From Annona cherimola (lineage: Eukaryota; Streptophyta; Magnoliopsida; Magnoliales; Annonaceae), in contig CM059971.1 of assembly GCA_030490835.1 (NCBI GenBank), forward strand, positions 2,798,545 to 2,862,544: a stretch of 64,000 nt of DNA. The letters run 5' to 3'. Position 1 is the stretch's first letter; each line of letters starts with the position of its first letter. The translations under genes were made by a program, and so were the position numbers. A model generated the notes under the pieces. The model was given only the letters and a program-made list of their open reading frames with translations. It ran no database searches and had not been told where the DNA came from. Positions 1 to 12,186 of this stretch are shown piece by piece.

Positions 1-1477
1 AATTCGGATAAAAATAGGTATGCTAATTAAAAAATAATTTTAAATATAATACTAAAGTAGATGTATATTTTATAATTATACCGGGCTCATTTTGAGCCAC
101 ATTATATCTTCTCTTGTATATATAAAAGCACAGCCTTGAGCTCGCATAATGGTACAAAAAAATCAAAAAAAGGCTAATCGAGATTTTTTTTTTTTTTTCT
201 CTATATCTAGCGGACTCCATGTATTTATTTCTAATTTTTAACAGTTCCACACCCTATTTAGTTATGACATGTACGTTTTCAACTGAAATAATTTTTTACA
301 TCTCAAATATATACATTTAGATGGATATTATAAACGTTTTAAAGTTTTAAAGATAATTTTAAAATATAAAAAAGCAAAGGGTTAGATCAAACCCCCATTC
401 GTTTTATCGCATTTTCGTTTTCCATGGGATTTTTTCAGATATTTTTACATTCATCTGTTGCTGATTTGCTGCACGACACGGTTCTTGAATCAGATTTGGC
501 ATCTTCCTTAGAAGATCGATGCTGGAAAGTTTCCCACCATTAGAATGAGTGAATGCTTAAAATTAGTTTCCAGCCATTAGAATGAATGGTTGAGAAACAT
601 TACAGCAAAATTTGTCGCTATTAAATACTATATTAATCCTAGTCAAACTTTTGTCATTATTTACAACTAAAATTTTAATAACTATCCTAAATATTACTTT
701 TTTGCTCTATTTGAGATTTAAAAAATGACTATATATATAAATATATATTGTGTATATATATATATAACCAACCATCACCACCACTGAAAAGTACGTATTT
801 GTAGCTCCTTCATAAAAAAAAAAAGTATTTATAGCTGAATTATAGCTAAAAATATATTTAATGCAGCTAAAAATATATTATATACAACTGAAAAATTAGC
901 TATATAAATAGAAATATGTTGTATTTAATGTGGCTAAAAACTATTACATGAAACTGAAAAATTAGCTATATAAATAGAAACATGTTGTCGTGGAATTGGC
1001 AAGGTTTTTCTGATTTCAAGTGCAGGTAAAAAAGAAATGATGCAAATTCTCAGACATTTAAAACTGCAGAGTTGTATACATCAAAAAAAAAAAAAAAAAA
1101 AAAAAACTTCAGAGTTGCAAGATATATAACGGATTAATTACTTTTGCATTTTCGTCTGAATTTTTTTTTTTTTTTTTGAAAAAAGTAAAAACTCTAGAAC
1201 ACCAAACAAATGGGAAAAAGGTAATTAGAACTATCAGAATGCTGTGCTTTCGAATGAGAGAGATGTAAGCAAATAAGGCAAAAGTATTATTTCAGATGAC
1301 TAAAACTAATTCAAGAATCTTATTGGGGTTATTGGGTCGATTCGATCACTTGATCTTTAATCTCCCCACTCAGCTCATCACTCTCTCCATAACACAAAAT
1401 GATCTCCACTCTACCAAGACCGTAACAGCAGCAGCAGCAGATGCAAACTCGAAGAAAAAAGAAAAAGAAAAAGAAAA
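1..1477. other. AT-rich intergenic sequence downstream of the GATA gene
   Basis: No gene is seen here. The stretch is AT-rich, with homopolymer runs (poly-A near 1084-1106, poly-T near 1161-1178) and an imperfect 66-bp tandem repeat at about 820-990, where the motif ACTGAAAAATTAGCTATATA occurs twice. The small open frames show no recognisable protein features. The last part probably includes the 3' UTR of the minus-strand GATA gene that ends at about 1478. Confidence 0.6.
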
Positions 1478-2546
1478 TTAACCATTGACAAGGCCATAGG
1501 AGATTGCCATTAACAAGATAGCAGCTTCCTTCTCAATCTTGCGGGAACACCTGATGAAATGCAAGACTCTTGCTCAAGCTGATAGTGAGATCATCGAAGA
1601 GCAGTTGCTTTTGGGGGTGAGGTGCGTCGGCGAGTTTGCAGCGCTTCTTGTGTTGGGTGGCACAGTCGGATCGCTTCTCTTTTGGCACTTTGTTGGCCGT
1701 GGCCATCACTCCACCAGTTGCAGCAGCTGCAGCTGCTGCCGCCCTAGCTCTTCTTGCCTTCCTCTGTCGAATTCCACAGGCGTTGCATAGCGACTGTGCA
1801 CCAATGAATTCGACAAGAATTAGACAGAGTCACAGACCCAAAGTGTTTGTTTTTTCAGAGAGAGAGAGAGAGAGAGACCTTGGGGCCTTGCGGTCCACTC
1901 CTCCATAGAGGAGTCTTGGTTGTGTTGCAATCAGCACAGACTCTGATCATATTGCTAGATGAATTGCTACCTTTGCTGGTTTCATCACTTGAAGGCCAGG
2001 ATCGGGGCTCGTTCTGAGTTGCATGCTTGTTACTAATAATTTTATCCACCGTCATTTGATCAGAACTCATGATCTTCCTCATTATCCTCATCTTCGATGA
2101 CATCCACCTGATCGGCCCACTTTCAGATTGACCACCATCCTGATCATGCTTATCAGTCAATGGCCTTTCGCTACGCCCATCTCTTTCTTCAACAACTGGA
2201 GACGAAGGCGGGTGGTGGAAGAGATTGACAATCACTAGGTCCAGTGGCAGAAAACTAGAGATCAACCATAGATTACAAGTTAGTTAGTGCAACTACAACT
2301 GTGTCCGAGATGGCATAAAAATAAACCTTCATGGGAAATCCATTTTGCTCTTACCTCATATTTGAGAAGTTGGAGGGGTTTTTGATCTCTGACTTGACAA
2401 TCTCTTCCATGATCTTGTGCTTGTGTGAAGATGGTGTGGAAAGAAGAGGAAGGTTGGGATATTGGGGCAAAGTAAAGATTGTCATGGCTCTGGATTTCTT
2501 CCACAAAAGGCAGAGAAGAGGAAGGGCTGAAATAATTTGGAGTCAT
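1478..2546 (-). CDS. B-class (LLM-domain, GNC/CGA1-like) GATA zinc-finger transcription factor, with a C-terminal frameshift
   Basis: The protein is a nuclear GATA factor. B-class members control greening, chloroplast development and cytokinin/gibberellin output. Exon 1 (2546-2355; an upstream in-frame Met lies at 2588) encodes a Ser-rich N terminus starting MTPNYFSPSSS and ends at a good GAG|GTAAGA donor. Exon 2 (ends 1879) carries the conserved basic WMSSKMRIMRK block and the first half of the C-X2-C-X18-C-X2-C finger (CADCNTTKTPLW). An 85-bp intron (1794-1878) with a TC repeat at its donor precedes exon 3 (1793 down), which continues SLCNACGIRQRKARR and then DDLTISLSKSLAFHQVFPQD. A TGA at 1533-1535 follows immediately. 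The family LLM motif (EKEAAILLMAIS) is intact in the next frame, ending TAA at 1478-1480, so one extra base at 1535/1536 has cut it off. The start of exon 2 is unresolved because the obvious acceptors do not match the phase of exon 1. I chose the start at 2546 because a TATA-like box lies at about 2605. The family call is firm. Whether the gene still works, or the shift is an assembly error, is open. Confidence 0.85.
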
Positions 2547-2602
2547 TGAGAGTTGGGGAAGGAACGAGTGATGAGTAGTCCTGTCCAAGAAACAAAGAAC
2601 AA

Positions 2603-2612
2603 GATATATATG
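2603..2612 (-). promoter_or_regulatory. Candidate TATA box of the GATA gene
   Basis: On the minus strand the sequence reads CATATATATC, about 60 bp upstream of the Met codon at 2546. A start site some 25-30 bp downstream of the box would exclude the Met at 2588 and favour 2546. A second AT-rich candidate lies at about 2685-2703. This is position-based inference only. Confidence 0.35.
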
Positions 2613-5600
2613 AGATAGGGAGAGTATAATAAGTGTTATGTTCGAAGGGCAAAAATGGGCAAGAAGATGTTTTATGCTTTGTTCTTATATAATTAATATA
2701 TAACAAAAAAATCTAGGCCTATCAAATGCTGACTTTCGGATTATCATCTAAAACATGCAAATTAAATCATGGATATGTAGAGGATAAGATCCACAAACGT
2801 TTATGTATTTGCACAATTCTTGGCTTAGCTATCAACATCAATTTCAAAATTAAGGAATTCCTAGCTATATATTGTTTGAATTACAGAAGAAAACAAATAA
2901 TATGGATGAATCAAAAGCTTAATGAGGTCGTCTATTGAGCCTCGTATGGTTTGGATTGACAGAGAAAGGATGAAATGACTAATTAGGGAAAGTGCGTGAG
3001 TAGGGAACACATGTGGCACCATAAGGCAACTGTCCAATTGCAAGACATGGTGTCTGGAGGTGGGGTGAGCAAATACCCTTTTCTTTGGAGGGGAAAAGGC
3101 AAAGGCCAGGATGGATTTCACGTGACTCCAATCACAACATGAAATGGCCAGCCAAACACAAGAGTTAAAAAGAAGGGAGAAGTCTGGTAAAAGTGGGGAA
3201 GAAAAGGGGAGGAGAGAAGGCTACAGCACAGGCCAAAATGACAAAACCCTATCTGCATTCTGCAAGTTGAATTCATCCAAAGCAATTGTATCCCATTAAA
3301 TGGTGTTTTGGAATGGGATGGAATTTTAGGGGCCTGTGGCAGATCGGGTAGATGGGCTATTTTGATCTTGCATGGGAGCATCATCCTCCTTAATCTTGCC
3401 AAAAGGCATTCAATGCTTTTTTGCAGGCAACAGACAAGGACAGGGCCCTTCTCACACCCCCTCTTTTGTATGCCACTTTTTCATTGATTTGCTCTCCATC
3501 AGCTTGCTTCCGGGAATCGCATGGTGGGCCAGCCTTGCCACATCTTTGATACTCTGGCACAGTGCTGTTCTCCATATATATGCATGTTGGAAACCTTGGC
3601 TTTTTTGGTCATTCAACTACTGATCTTGATTAAGGATATGGCCAAGAATTTTAACTCAACCGAAAAATGCTTGTCGCGTATTAATCTTAGCTAATATTAA
3701 TCATGTAATAATGAACATGATTTAATTAACCGTTTTATATGGGTGGTTATTGAAGGATTTTTTGATTTATTGTGTTATGCGGATGAGTTTTTATGCACTG
3801 GTTGTAGCATGGGTGGGAACGCATGAGAGAACACGTATATTCACTGAAAGAAAATCCAGCCATCTTTATTTTGTTGCTTCTAATAATTATCAGAAACCAA
3901 TTTTATTTTATTCACTGAAATGTAAGAAGGGATGGAATCATGGAACTAGGTACGAAGATGTAGTCAAGATAATCGAAGAATGGAAAATTTTATCCTACCC
4001 ACAATTCTATTTAAGCCTTTTATACGTCACCCAACAGGAAATGGTGATTTGAAAAGTCATTTGCAATCAAATTTAGGCCCGGCTACCAATAAATAAATAA
4101 ATAGATACGTTTGTTTGGGCCTGCGACATGAGACAGCTTTTACTTAGAAATTTTCTCAGAAGTGATATTTTTCAGGGTTACATCTTCAACCCTTCTTCCC
4201 ATTAAAAAGTTACTGAAAGTTCAGTTAATTTTTACTGAGCATTGTTCGAAACTATCGCGTCACTTATGTGAGAAAGCATGTAAGTGCTGGCTGGAAGCTG
4301 CACCAAATGGGGCCTTAATCTTTTGCAATGAAATTTATGACCACGAAAAATAATTTTTTTTAAAAAAAAAATGGTAAGTGAATGCCTTTTTTATTTTTAT
4401 TTTTTTGAAAAAAAGCGAGTGCCTATTGATTTTGCTTATGTTATGGCATCCATTGAGGATTCAATGAAATCCTAAAGCTAGATAGAGGATCTGTCATTTA
4501 CTTGCATGGGTTTTATAGGGATGTAAAAGACGGTTGTTTATCTGGCTATATGTATGTATAACACATCTCATTCTATGTGTATTTCCTTCTAGATTACAAA
4601 AATTTTCAAAATCAGTGTAATTAATTTGTGTGCTTTCTCATCAAAAAAATTTATGTGTATTTATGATTTAGAGATCTTCTATGTAACCCTTTTCATTTTC
4701 AATACCTAGGTGGTTGATAAAAAATTCACTTTATATATTTTGTTTAGCATCACTTATATTATTATTAATACTCTGTTATTTGTCTAATACCACCGTATAT
4801 AAGCCCTACCTACAAACATGCAAAATCAATGTAATAAAATAATTTAATGTTAAATATCAATTTTAAAGTAGTATTTTTTAACATCTAAATCATTTAAAAT
4901 ATCATTACTATATAGATAAATGATTTTATAAAATATTATCACATTCCAATATATATCTGAATGGATCTAAGCATTTTTCCTAATTTACACTTGAATGTAT
5001 TTATTTTTTAGCAAATTTGATATATGCGTATATTGGATTTAGATAAAACTTAGTCTCCTAACTAAACAAATTATCTTAAATATAATTAATGAATCGAATT
5101 TTCTATCAAATATCACAATCTTAAAATGTGATGAGGTTACTGCTATAACCCGAATACATAAAAGCAAGTACTTTATGATTTTTTGTTCCCCTGCATTTAC
5201 GTATATGGATTACAAGGTCCAACTAATGGGGTGGGCTGAGGATGCATATATGGGAAGGAGTAGGATGAGGATGTGGGTAGCTGGAGCATCCACATGCCAT
5301 TCTTTTCATCTGAATAGAACGGGAGATCTGCTCGAGGATCCAGAAATGGACCTTTCTACCGGTACATACCAGGTAGATTTAGGTGGCCGAATAGGGAAAG
5401 GATCAAAGGGAAAAGAGACTGGCGATGTCATGGTTAAATAAATGCATGCATGAGGGGAGAGAAGTAGCCTGCAGGAATTTTACTGTTAGAGATCGAAGAG
5501 CTGCGCATGCATACATGCCCCACATTGAGAAAGGCAATGATTACATTATGCAAGTAGAGACGAGGCAGGCTTTCTTCAACCTGTGCCATCCCATCCCCTT

Positions 5601-6390
5601 CCCATCCTCAGTCGATCGAGAGAAGTCCATAGACCATTTTTTCAAGTGCATGTATATACGCATTTCTATCTGTTGCAGAACTGCCTACGCTTGCGAGGCG
5701 CTTGCGTAGTTGTGGCTTAGTTGTAGCCCTGGGGACCATTTTCGTACTGATCTTGACAACACAGACTGTGTGGCCTACTATGCTTGAAGAATATACATAC
5801 AAGAATATAATTCAGAACAGTTCACTGTATCGTAACTGATGATAAAGTTGGCTCAAGCTTTTACGGAATCATAAAATGATAATTTATTTTATCCATTGCA
5901 TTTAGAATTGTTTATTTTATTAGTATATTAATTTTCATCCAAATTGGATATATGTATTGATATTATTTGAAAATAGTACAAAATTAACTTAATAAAATAA
6001 TGTAATATAAATAATAATTTGAAATTTATTTTTTCAACCCGGAAACTATGTAAGATACAATTTATATATGGATATATAATTATATAAAGTATTAATACAT
6101 TCTCACGAATGTAGAACCTATTTTAAGTCATACGTGTTATAATTTATAATACATATAAATACATGATTATCTATGTATAACAAATGTACCATAACTTATA
6201 GTATATATAAATATAGATGATCATCTATATATATTGGACCGAGCTAAAGATTAATAGATCATATCATATTTATTAAAATGGGAAAAGATTATGTTAATTA
6301 AGCTTGCAATTCTATTGAAAATAATATTTTAAATAACGTGCTCTGTGTTTATTTCGATCATAAAAATAGTAATTAACATATATAGGCATA
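2613..6390. other. Upstream and intergenic region, no gene identified
   Basis: This stretch holds no supportable gene. The part from 2860 to 3620 is less AT-rich and has overlapping open frames on both strands with no family features; it may be the distal promoter of the GATA gene. The block at 5175-5710 is likewise richer in G+C and open in two frames, but neither frame resembles a known protein. From 4800 to 5000 and from 5900 to 6260 there are AT-rich copies of a dispersed repeat, recognisable by the wording around TTTAAATGTTAAATAT and ATATGTATTATAATATAA, that recurs at about 10.2, 10.7, 17.0, 18.7, 32.6, 32.9 and 46.7 kb. Confidence 0.45.
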
Positions 6391-6610
6391 TATCATATGG
6401 AGCCTGATCATATACATTTAGTTGTATTTTAAGCTAAAATATATTATTCATTTTTGTTTTTCATTTTCTTCATAAATATATATTTTAAGTATATTTAATT
6501 TGTAAATCAGGTAATCTTATTTTACAATATTTTATTTTTTATTTTTTAAAAAAATTCATCATTTCAAGTGTATTTAAGTAATTTTCGCCCCTTAAAAACT
6601 TGATTTTTAA
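6391..6610. repeat. Half of a foldback-type element
   Basis: The sequence GATCATATACATTTAGTTGT and the following AAGTGTATTTAA-like block match the left arm of the foldback element at 19045-19425. The partner right arm is missing, so this looks like a truncated or deleted copy. The assignment rests on shared wording seen by eye. Confidence 0.4.
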
Positions 6611-7239
6611 AGGCTCCACTACCGTGGGACCCAATAAAGAAAAGATTTAATCATCATCATCTAGCAAGCTATAGTATATTTGCATTTGGAAAAAATATAT
6701 TTTAAATGTCTGCCTAGTTATAGATTAAAGGTTTAATCCAATGATTCAATCTGGCCGGGTGCACAGGAATGTCCACGCAGCCCTTTAATTATTTTTTCTA
6801 ATTAAAATTTTTATCTCCATTATTTATTTTATTTAATAAAATTTTCTCTGTAATTTGGTGAATTTTTTTATCATACTATCAAAAATCATTGTCATTGAAA
6901 ATTTATACTTCGTAAAAGATTAACATTATTCGAAAGTGGATGTAAAATTATTAATTTCTCAAAAAATGCATAATATATAGTATATAAAATTTTTTAACAC
7001 AGGATTTTTCGAATCATAAATAAATATATAGATAAATGATAAAGGTTTAGATTCTTTCAAAAGTGAGAGATTGCATGTACATCTTTTAGATTTAATTCGG
7101 AGCTTGGTAGGGAGTTCAACAGACTCTGACAGCAGTCTCTGTACGCATGTATGGAGCCAAGCTTCAATCAATCTATGACTTTTGTATTCATCCAAATTTT
7201 TTTTTGAAAATCTATGACTTTCGCGACTTCATGATAAGC

Positions 7240-7740
7240 CTAAACAAGCCAGTATATATCATATCTGGTAAAAGCACTCGGATTCCTGCCTATGAAACCG
7301 GTTATATACTTAATTTGGGTTTTAAATTATCTAACTATGAGTATTTATTGGGTGATTTGCAAACATATCCACTTAGTTTGAATATAATTGCAAATAAACC
7401 CACAGAATTTTTAGAATTGCAAATAAATTCTACATAGTTTGATCATAATTGTAAACATACTCACGCTGTTATGGTGTAATTATTTCACCGTTATGGCCTG
7501 AGTATATTTGTAAAGGTATGCAGTGGGTATATTTGCAATTTCAAAAATTAATTAGGTATATTTAGTTTTTGTAAATATACCAACATAGTTTGCATTATGC
7601 AATTTGTAACATTGCAGTAATTGTATTATAACAGTATAAGTATATTTGCAATTATAGTCAAACTAAGTAGGTATATTTACAAATTAACTGTATTTATATA
7701 AACTTTGAAGTTTGGCTATTAACATTTTAAATCATATGTA
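7240..7740. repeat. Imperfect inverted-repeat element with AAATATACC-type motifs
   Basis: The segment alternates motifs such as TTGCAAATAAACCCAC and TGGGTATATTTGCAATT on opposite strands, giving several overlapping inverted repeats around a centre near 7470. This is typical of a degenerate MITE. A similar wording (GTAAATATACCCACACG) occurs at about 57660 inside an intron of the PurK-PurE gene. The open frame at 7147-7437 is only translation of this repeat. Confidence 0.4.
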
Positions 7741-8358
7741 GTTTACTTCTTTGTATTTTTTTATTTGTACTTATACATCATGATAGTTGATATTAAAATC
7801 AGGCACATTCACAACCCTCACATTATAGAAAGAATTTCCCTGTAAACAACCTGGCACTATGGGAAAATTTATACTAAGGGAGATACAACTCCCACATGTG
7901 CAGCTCTCTATATTCAAAACTGTACTGGTACATTTCATGCCATAGTGCGTACCAACTACATTGTCGAAAAGTAAGTTAATTCTTTACATTTTAAACCTTC
8001 AGCAATTACGATGTTAAAAATACTATTAAGTTCTCGTAAAATGTTTAAAATGCTTTTGTATTCTAAATTCCCTACCTTCACATATTTGCATTTTGAAGTT
8101 TGTTATTGCATATCCATTATCATATATACGTTGTGGAACTCCAGTTGAAGCATTCGATTTTCAATAATTTAAATATTTTCATATTTACTGGTATAATATT
8201 ATTACACTTGAATATTTTTAACTAAAAATTTTATTTAAAAAAAATTCTTCCTTCTCTTTGTTACCAAATGGATCATTGATATTGGAACGTTGATTTAAGC
8301 AATGACTATAGGACATTGAAAAGAGTACTACATTACAAGCCTTCACGTAATTTCCTAA

Positions 8359-8642
8359 GATTGTATTTGGTTAGACACAAAAATGTTAACTAAACTTTTC
8401 CATATAATAATTTTCACTCTCTATAATTATCCTATTTTTAATTATTTTTTCAGATTTTCCCATACAAACAACCCTATTTTCAATCATTTCTACACAACTA
8501 TCCATACAACTAATCTATCTAATTTAACCTTATTCTCTTTACACCTCATCATTATCTCTATCATATCACATTATTTTCTATCAACTTGACAACTATTACC
8601 CTACAAAATTTTCATTAAAAGGTTTTATCTCCAAACAAAAAT
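8359..8642 (+). repeat. MITE, family B (GGGTGTGTTTGG-type ends), copy 1
   Basis: It begins with a degenerate GATTGTATTTGGTTAG and ends CCAAACAAAAAT, with the family interior (ATCATTTCTACACAACTATC, AACTAATCTATCTAATTTAA, CATCATTATC). The same interior recurs at 11893, 16160, 20610, 29511, 33480 and 39275. No protein is encoded; the small frame at 8383-8589 is translation of the repeat. Confidence 0.6.
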
Positions 8643-8764
8643 TAATATTATTGTTGGGAAACGGATATCATAAACAATTTAATATTATCTGTCCGTACTT
8701 TCAAGATTGAGAGTTTTTTTTTCAAAATGCATCTTTGTAAAGCATATCAACAATGTTTGTGCTA

Positions 8765-9373
8765 AGGGTGTTAATGGTCATGGTTAACCTGTCAACCCGC
8801 TTGTCCAACTCATTTATAAATGGGTTTGGATTGAGATTTTTAAATAAATGAGTAATAATCTACCAACCTGTTTAATCATTTAATTAAATTAACAAATTAG
8901 GATTGAGATTTTATAACTTGTCAACCTGTTTAGTAACCCGTTTATCCCATATGACATGTTCAACCCTTTTAACTCATTCAACTCATTTAACTCGTTTAAC
9001 TCATTAAAGTTATATATAAATGTAAACCTCTTGTTTATTTTCTCTCACTAAGTCTTCCTTCCATCACCTAATTTTCACGTTTCCACTGCTGTCCCAATTC
9101 TATTTTTCTATTACTGCCCCATTTCCATTTCTCTGCTCCAAAAACGCCCTTTCGTCTCTTTCTGGAGATCATCATCTACTAGAATCTAAGCTTTCAGGTC
9201 ATCTGCTATACAACCCGTTAACAACCTGCTAACTCATTTATTAAATGGGTTGTAAATGGGTTAGAGTTGAGGTTTCTTAATGGGTTAACAAATGGATTAT
9301 GGTCGAGATATTTTAAATAGATTAGGATTAAGATTAGGCTCCAACCCGTCTAACCCAATTTGTTAATACCCCT
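8765..9373 (+). mobile_element. Non-autonomous hAT-like MITE, family G, copy 1
   Basis: The element opens AAGGGTGTTAATGG and closes TTAATACCCCTAGTT, so the ends are inverted repeats. The flanks are dense in AACCCGTT/AACGGGTT-like motifs, and a less AT-rich, CT-rich centre at 9040-9200 gives it the look of an element that picked up a piece of unrelated sequence. A homologous copy with the same centre lies at 22573-23169. Ends of this kind are common in plant hAT MITEs; the superfamily call is inference. Confidence 0.6.
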
Positions 9374-9489
9374 AGTTTGTGCACAACCTACAGAATCATA
9401 TTAGAAAGCGCACAACATGCATGCAGAACAAAAACATTAGAATAAGGGCGCGTATGAGAAAACATGAAAAAAATGTTTAAAAGAATTAG

Positions 9490-9950
9490 TAAATATTTAA
9501 TAATAAGATAAATTTCATATATACCTTCAAAATTTACTTCTAATTCTTTTTATACCCATGAACTTTCAAAAATTCTAAAATAATACTTACTTATTTTGGT
9601 TAAAATTTGACTTATACCCATCCCATTAGGGGTCCGTTAAATGTGTCTTTAGCTCTCTTATGAAATGATAAATATACTGAAGCCTTAATATAATGTGAGG
9701 TTGTTTACGTAATGTTAAGGATTCATATTCAAATAATATATAATTTCATAGTCGTAGAATTATTAAAAATTCATTTGAATATAAATTTCTAACTATAAAA
9801 CCATGACTAGGGATAGGCGTATTCGTCATTTCGCAAGGGCTTTGGCCTCTTTAACAGATCCCTAACGACATAGGTATAAGTAAAATTTTAGACAAAATAC
9901 ATAACTATATTTGAAATTTAAGAAAGCTCGTTGGCTATAAGTAAAATTAT
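9490..9950. mobile_element. Foldback/MULE-like MITE
   Basis: The left part contains ATTAGGGGTCCGTTAAATGT and TATACCCAT, and the right part contains TTAACAGATCCCTAACGACA and ATAGGTATAAG, which are their reverse complements. The arms are roughly 150 bp and the centre carries no gene. This type of arm wording is frequent in plant DNA transposons; the superfamily is not proven here. Confidence 0.5.
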
Positions 9951-11892
9951 GGCTAAAAGATTGGTAGTCATGAACATGAAGAAAAATATTTTTTAGCATA
10001 ATTTCAAATAAAATACTTAAACTGTTGCTCTAGTACTATATATAAGATGATGCACATGCAATGACAAACTTTGGAAGTTTAAAATGTAAATATATAAAAT
10101 TAGAAAGTTTAAAATGCAAGGACATTTTATACATTTTACGAGATCTTAATGGTTTTTAATAAAATATTATATACATGGACCACATTATATTTATGTATAA
10201 ATTAAGAAATGCTTAAATTTATTTACATATGTATTATAATATAATAATAATTTGTGAAATCGTTTATCTGTATTGTAGTGATATTTTAAATTGTTTAGAC
10301 TCTAAGAATACAACTTAAAATTGATGTTTAGCATGAATTATTATGTGCATGGGCCACATTATATTCATGTATAGATTAAGGAAAATACTTAGATTTTTTT
10401 ATTTGTATTCATATATTACATCATCTTAATTAATATTATATTCAGACTTCTAAGACATTCCTATAATTTACTAACAACATTTAACACACATTCATATAAT
10501 TTTTACTAACAATATTATACTATCCCAATTGATAGATCCTCCCCCAAAAAATCGAGAGAATAAAGCCACCGCACAAGCCCTATCGAAAATCCAAATGGAA
10601 TGTTGTAGCCGCTATTGATCCAGTGTCTCTCACTTATTGAGAAGACATCTTTCCAAGATGGCAAAATGCTTAGATTTATTTATATATGTATTATAAGATA
10701 ATAATACTTTGTTAAATTATTTATCCATATTGAATGATATTTTAGATAATTTAGAGGTTGAGTATATAACTTAAAATTCATGTTTAGCAATAACTATTTT
10801 ATTATGTTGATTTCGCACATTTGTAAATGAGGCCCAATCACTATGATACAAGACCAATGAAAGGTTGATATTAAATGCAATAGGGACATTAACATTCAAA
10901 CTAACAAAAACTAATTTCACTTTTGCCAACAATTTTGAACGTCTTTTATCTATGCCAACCATTTTTCTGCTCATTTTATTCTCATCAATGCTGACCATTG
11001 TGTTAGTTCTGAAAGTTAAATAGGTTGAGAAAGGACAAAAATGCCCCCAAGTTGCTCAGATTAATAACGCTTGCGTTAGGAGGCACTTTTGTCCATTCCA
11101 AACTTTAGTTTCAACATTAGCATAAATGAAGTTAATTTAAAAATTGTTGGCATGGATGAGAATAATTTACTTTTTAATTAATATGAATGTTAACACTCCA
11201 ATACAATAGATAGAATGAATTTTCAAAGCATCAACATATTAAAAATGAAAATTATTACTCCAAAAAAGAGGTTTCATGAAAAAGCAAAACTCTCACACTC
11301 ACATATAATAATAATTATGTTCAAAATATATATAATAATCATTCAGGTGTAGTCGAACAGTACTATAAATTATGGTGTAGTCACTTATAAAATGGCCCAA
11401 TCACCCACTAAAGTCGATAATTAAGAATCTAAGATCTCGTTAGACATTAAAAGTAAATAAAGAAGGACATCTAGCTTAAACTTACGTGAACTATCAAAAA
11501 TCAAAAGATATCAAATTTAGCAATCTAATATGCACGGTAGTTTATCATATAGAATTCATGCAACCTCACCAATTAGAGCTTATTTTAATGATAAAATTCA
11601 AATTCAAATGATCACATAATTTATCATCATTTGTTCTACTACGATACAAAAAATTATTTCAATCACCGTATCAAAAATTATTTTGACTACATAATTATGG
11701 GATGTCATACCTAGTTAGATATATATAATTATTTGTAAATTATAAAAAAAAAAGCTAGATATGCTCATAGATGCATTGAAATATTACAATAATTTATACA
11801 AGCATTCATCTAAACATGAAGAATGTTTTTGGATGACTTAGACATTGAATTAATTGATTTAAATTGGTAAATAAATCAAATAATTTTTAATA
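9951..11892. repeat. AT-rich dispersed repeats, no gene
   Basis: Two copies of the AT-rich dispersed repeat lie near 10150-10480 and 10670-10800, sharing GGACCACATTATATT-like and TTTAGCAT wording. Between 10795 and 11180 a partial inverted repeat has a pair of opposed arms around AAAAATGCCCCCAAG and GGCACTTTTGTCC. The minus-strand open frame at 10771-10998 lies in this repeat and resembles no protein. Confidence 0.4.
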
Positions 11893-12186
11893 AGGATGTG
11901 TTTGGATAAATATAAAACTTTTCAAATTAAAAATTTTTAATCTAAAACTTTTCACTCTCCATAATTACTCTATTTTTTAAAATTATTTCTTCACGTTTTA
12001 TTATACAGCTACTGAGTTTTTTGATCACTTTTACACAACTACTCATATAACTAATCTATCTATTTTAATTTTATTTTCTTTACTTTTCATTATTATCCTT
12101 ATTATATCATGTTATTTTATATTATTTCAAAAACTTTATACTAAAAATTTTCACCATAAATTTTATCACTTTCCAAACATACCCTA
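11893..12186 (+). repeat. MITE, family B, copy 2
   Basis: The left end is AGGATGTGTTTGG and the right end CCAAACATACCCT, which are imperfect inverted repeats. The interior is shared with the copies at 8359 and 16160 (TTTTACACAACTACTCATAT, TCATTATTATCCTTATTATA). It is about 294 bp long and encodes nothing. Confidence 0.65.

Noticed and set aside
3118..3623. Opposed open frames upstream of the GATA gene
   Set aside because: Open on both strands with low-complexity peptides. They are better explained as promoter-distal sequence.
5175..5709. Two overlapping plus-strand open frames of 88 and 94 codons in a less AT-rich block
   Set aside because: No family features, splice sites or homology are recognisable, and frames of this length are expected by chance at this composition.
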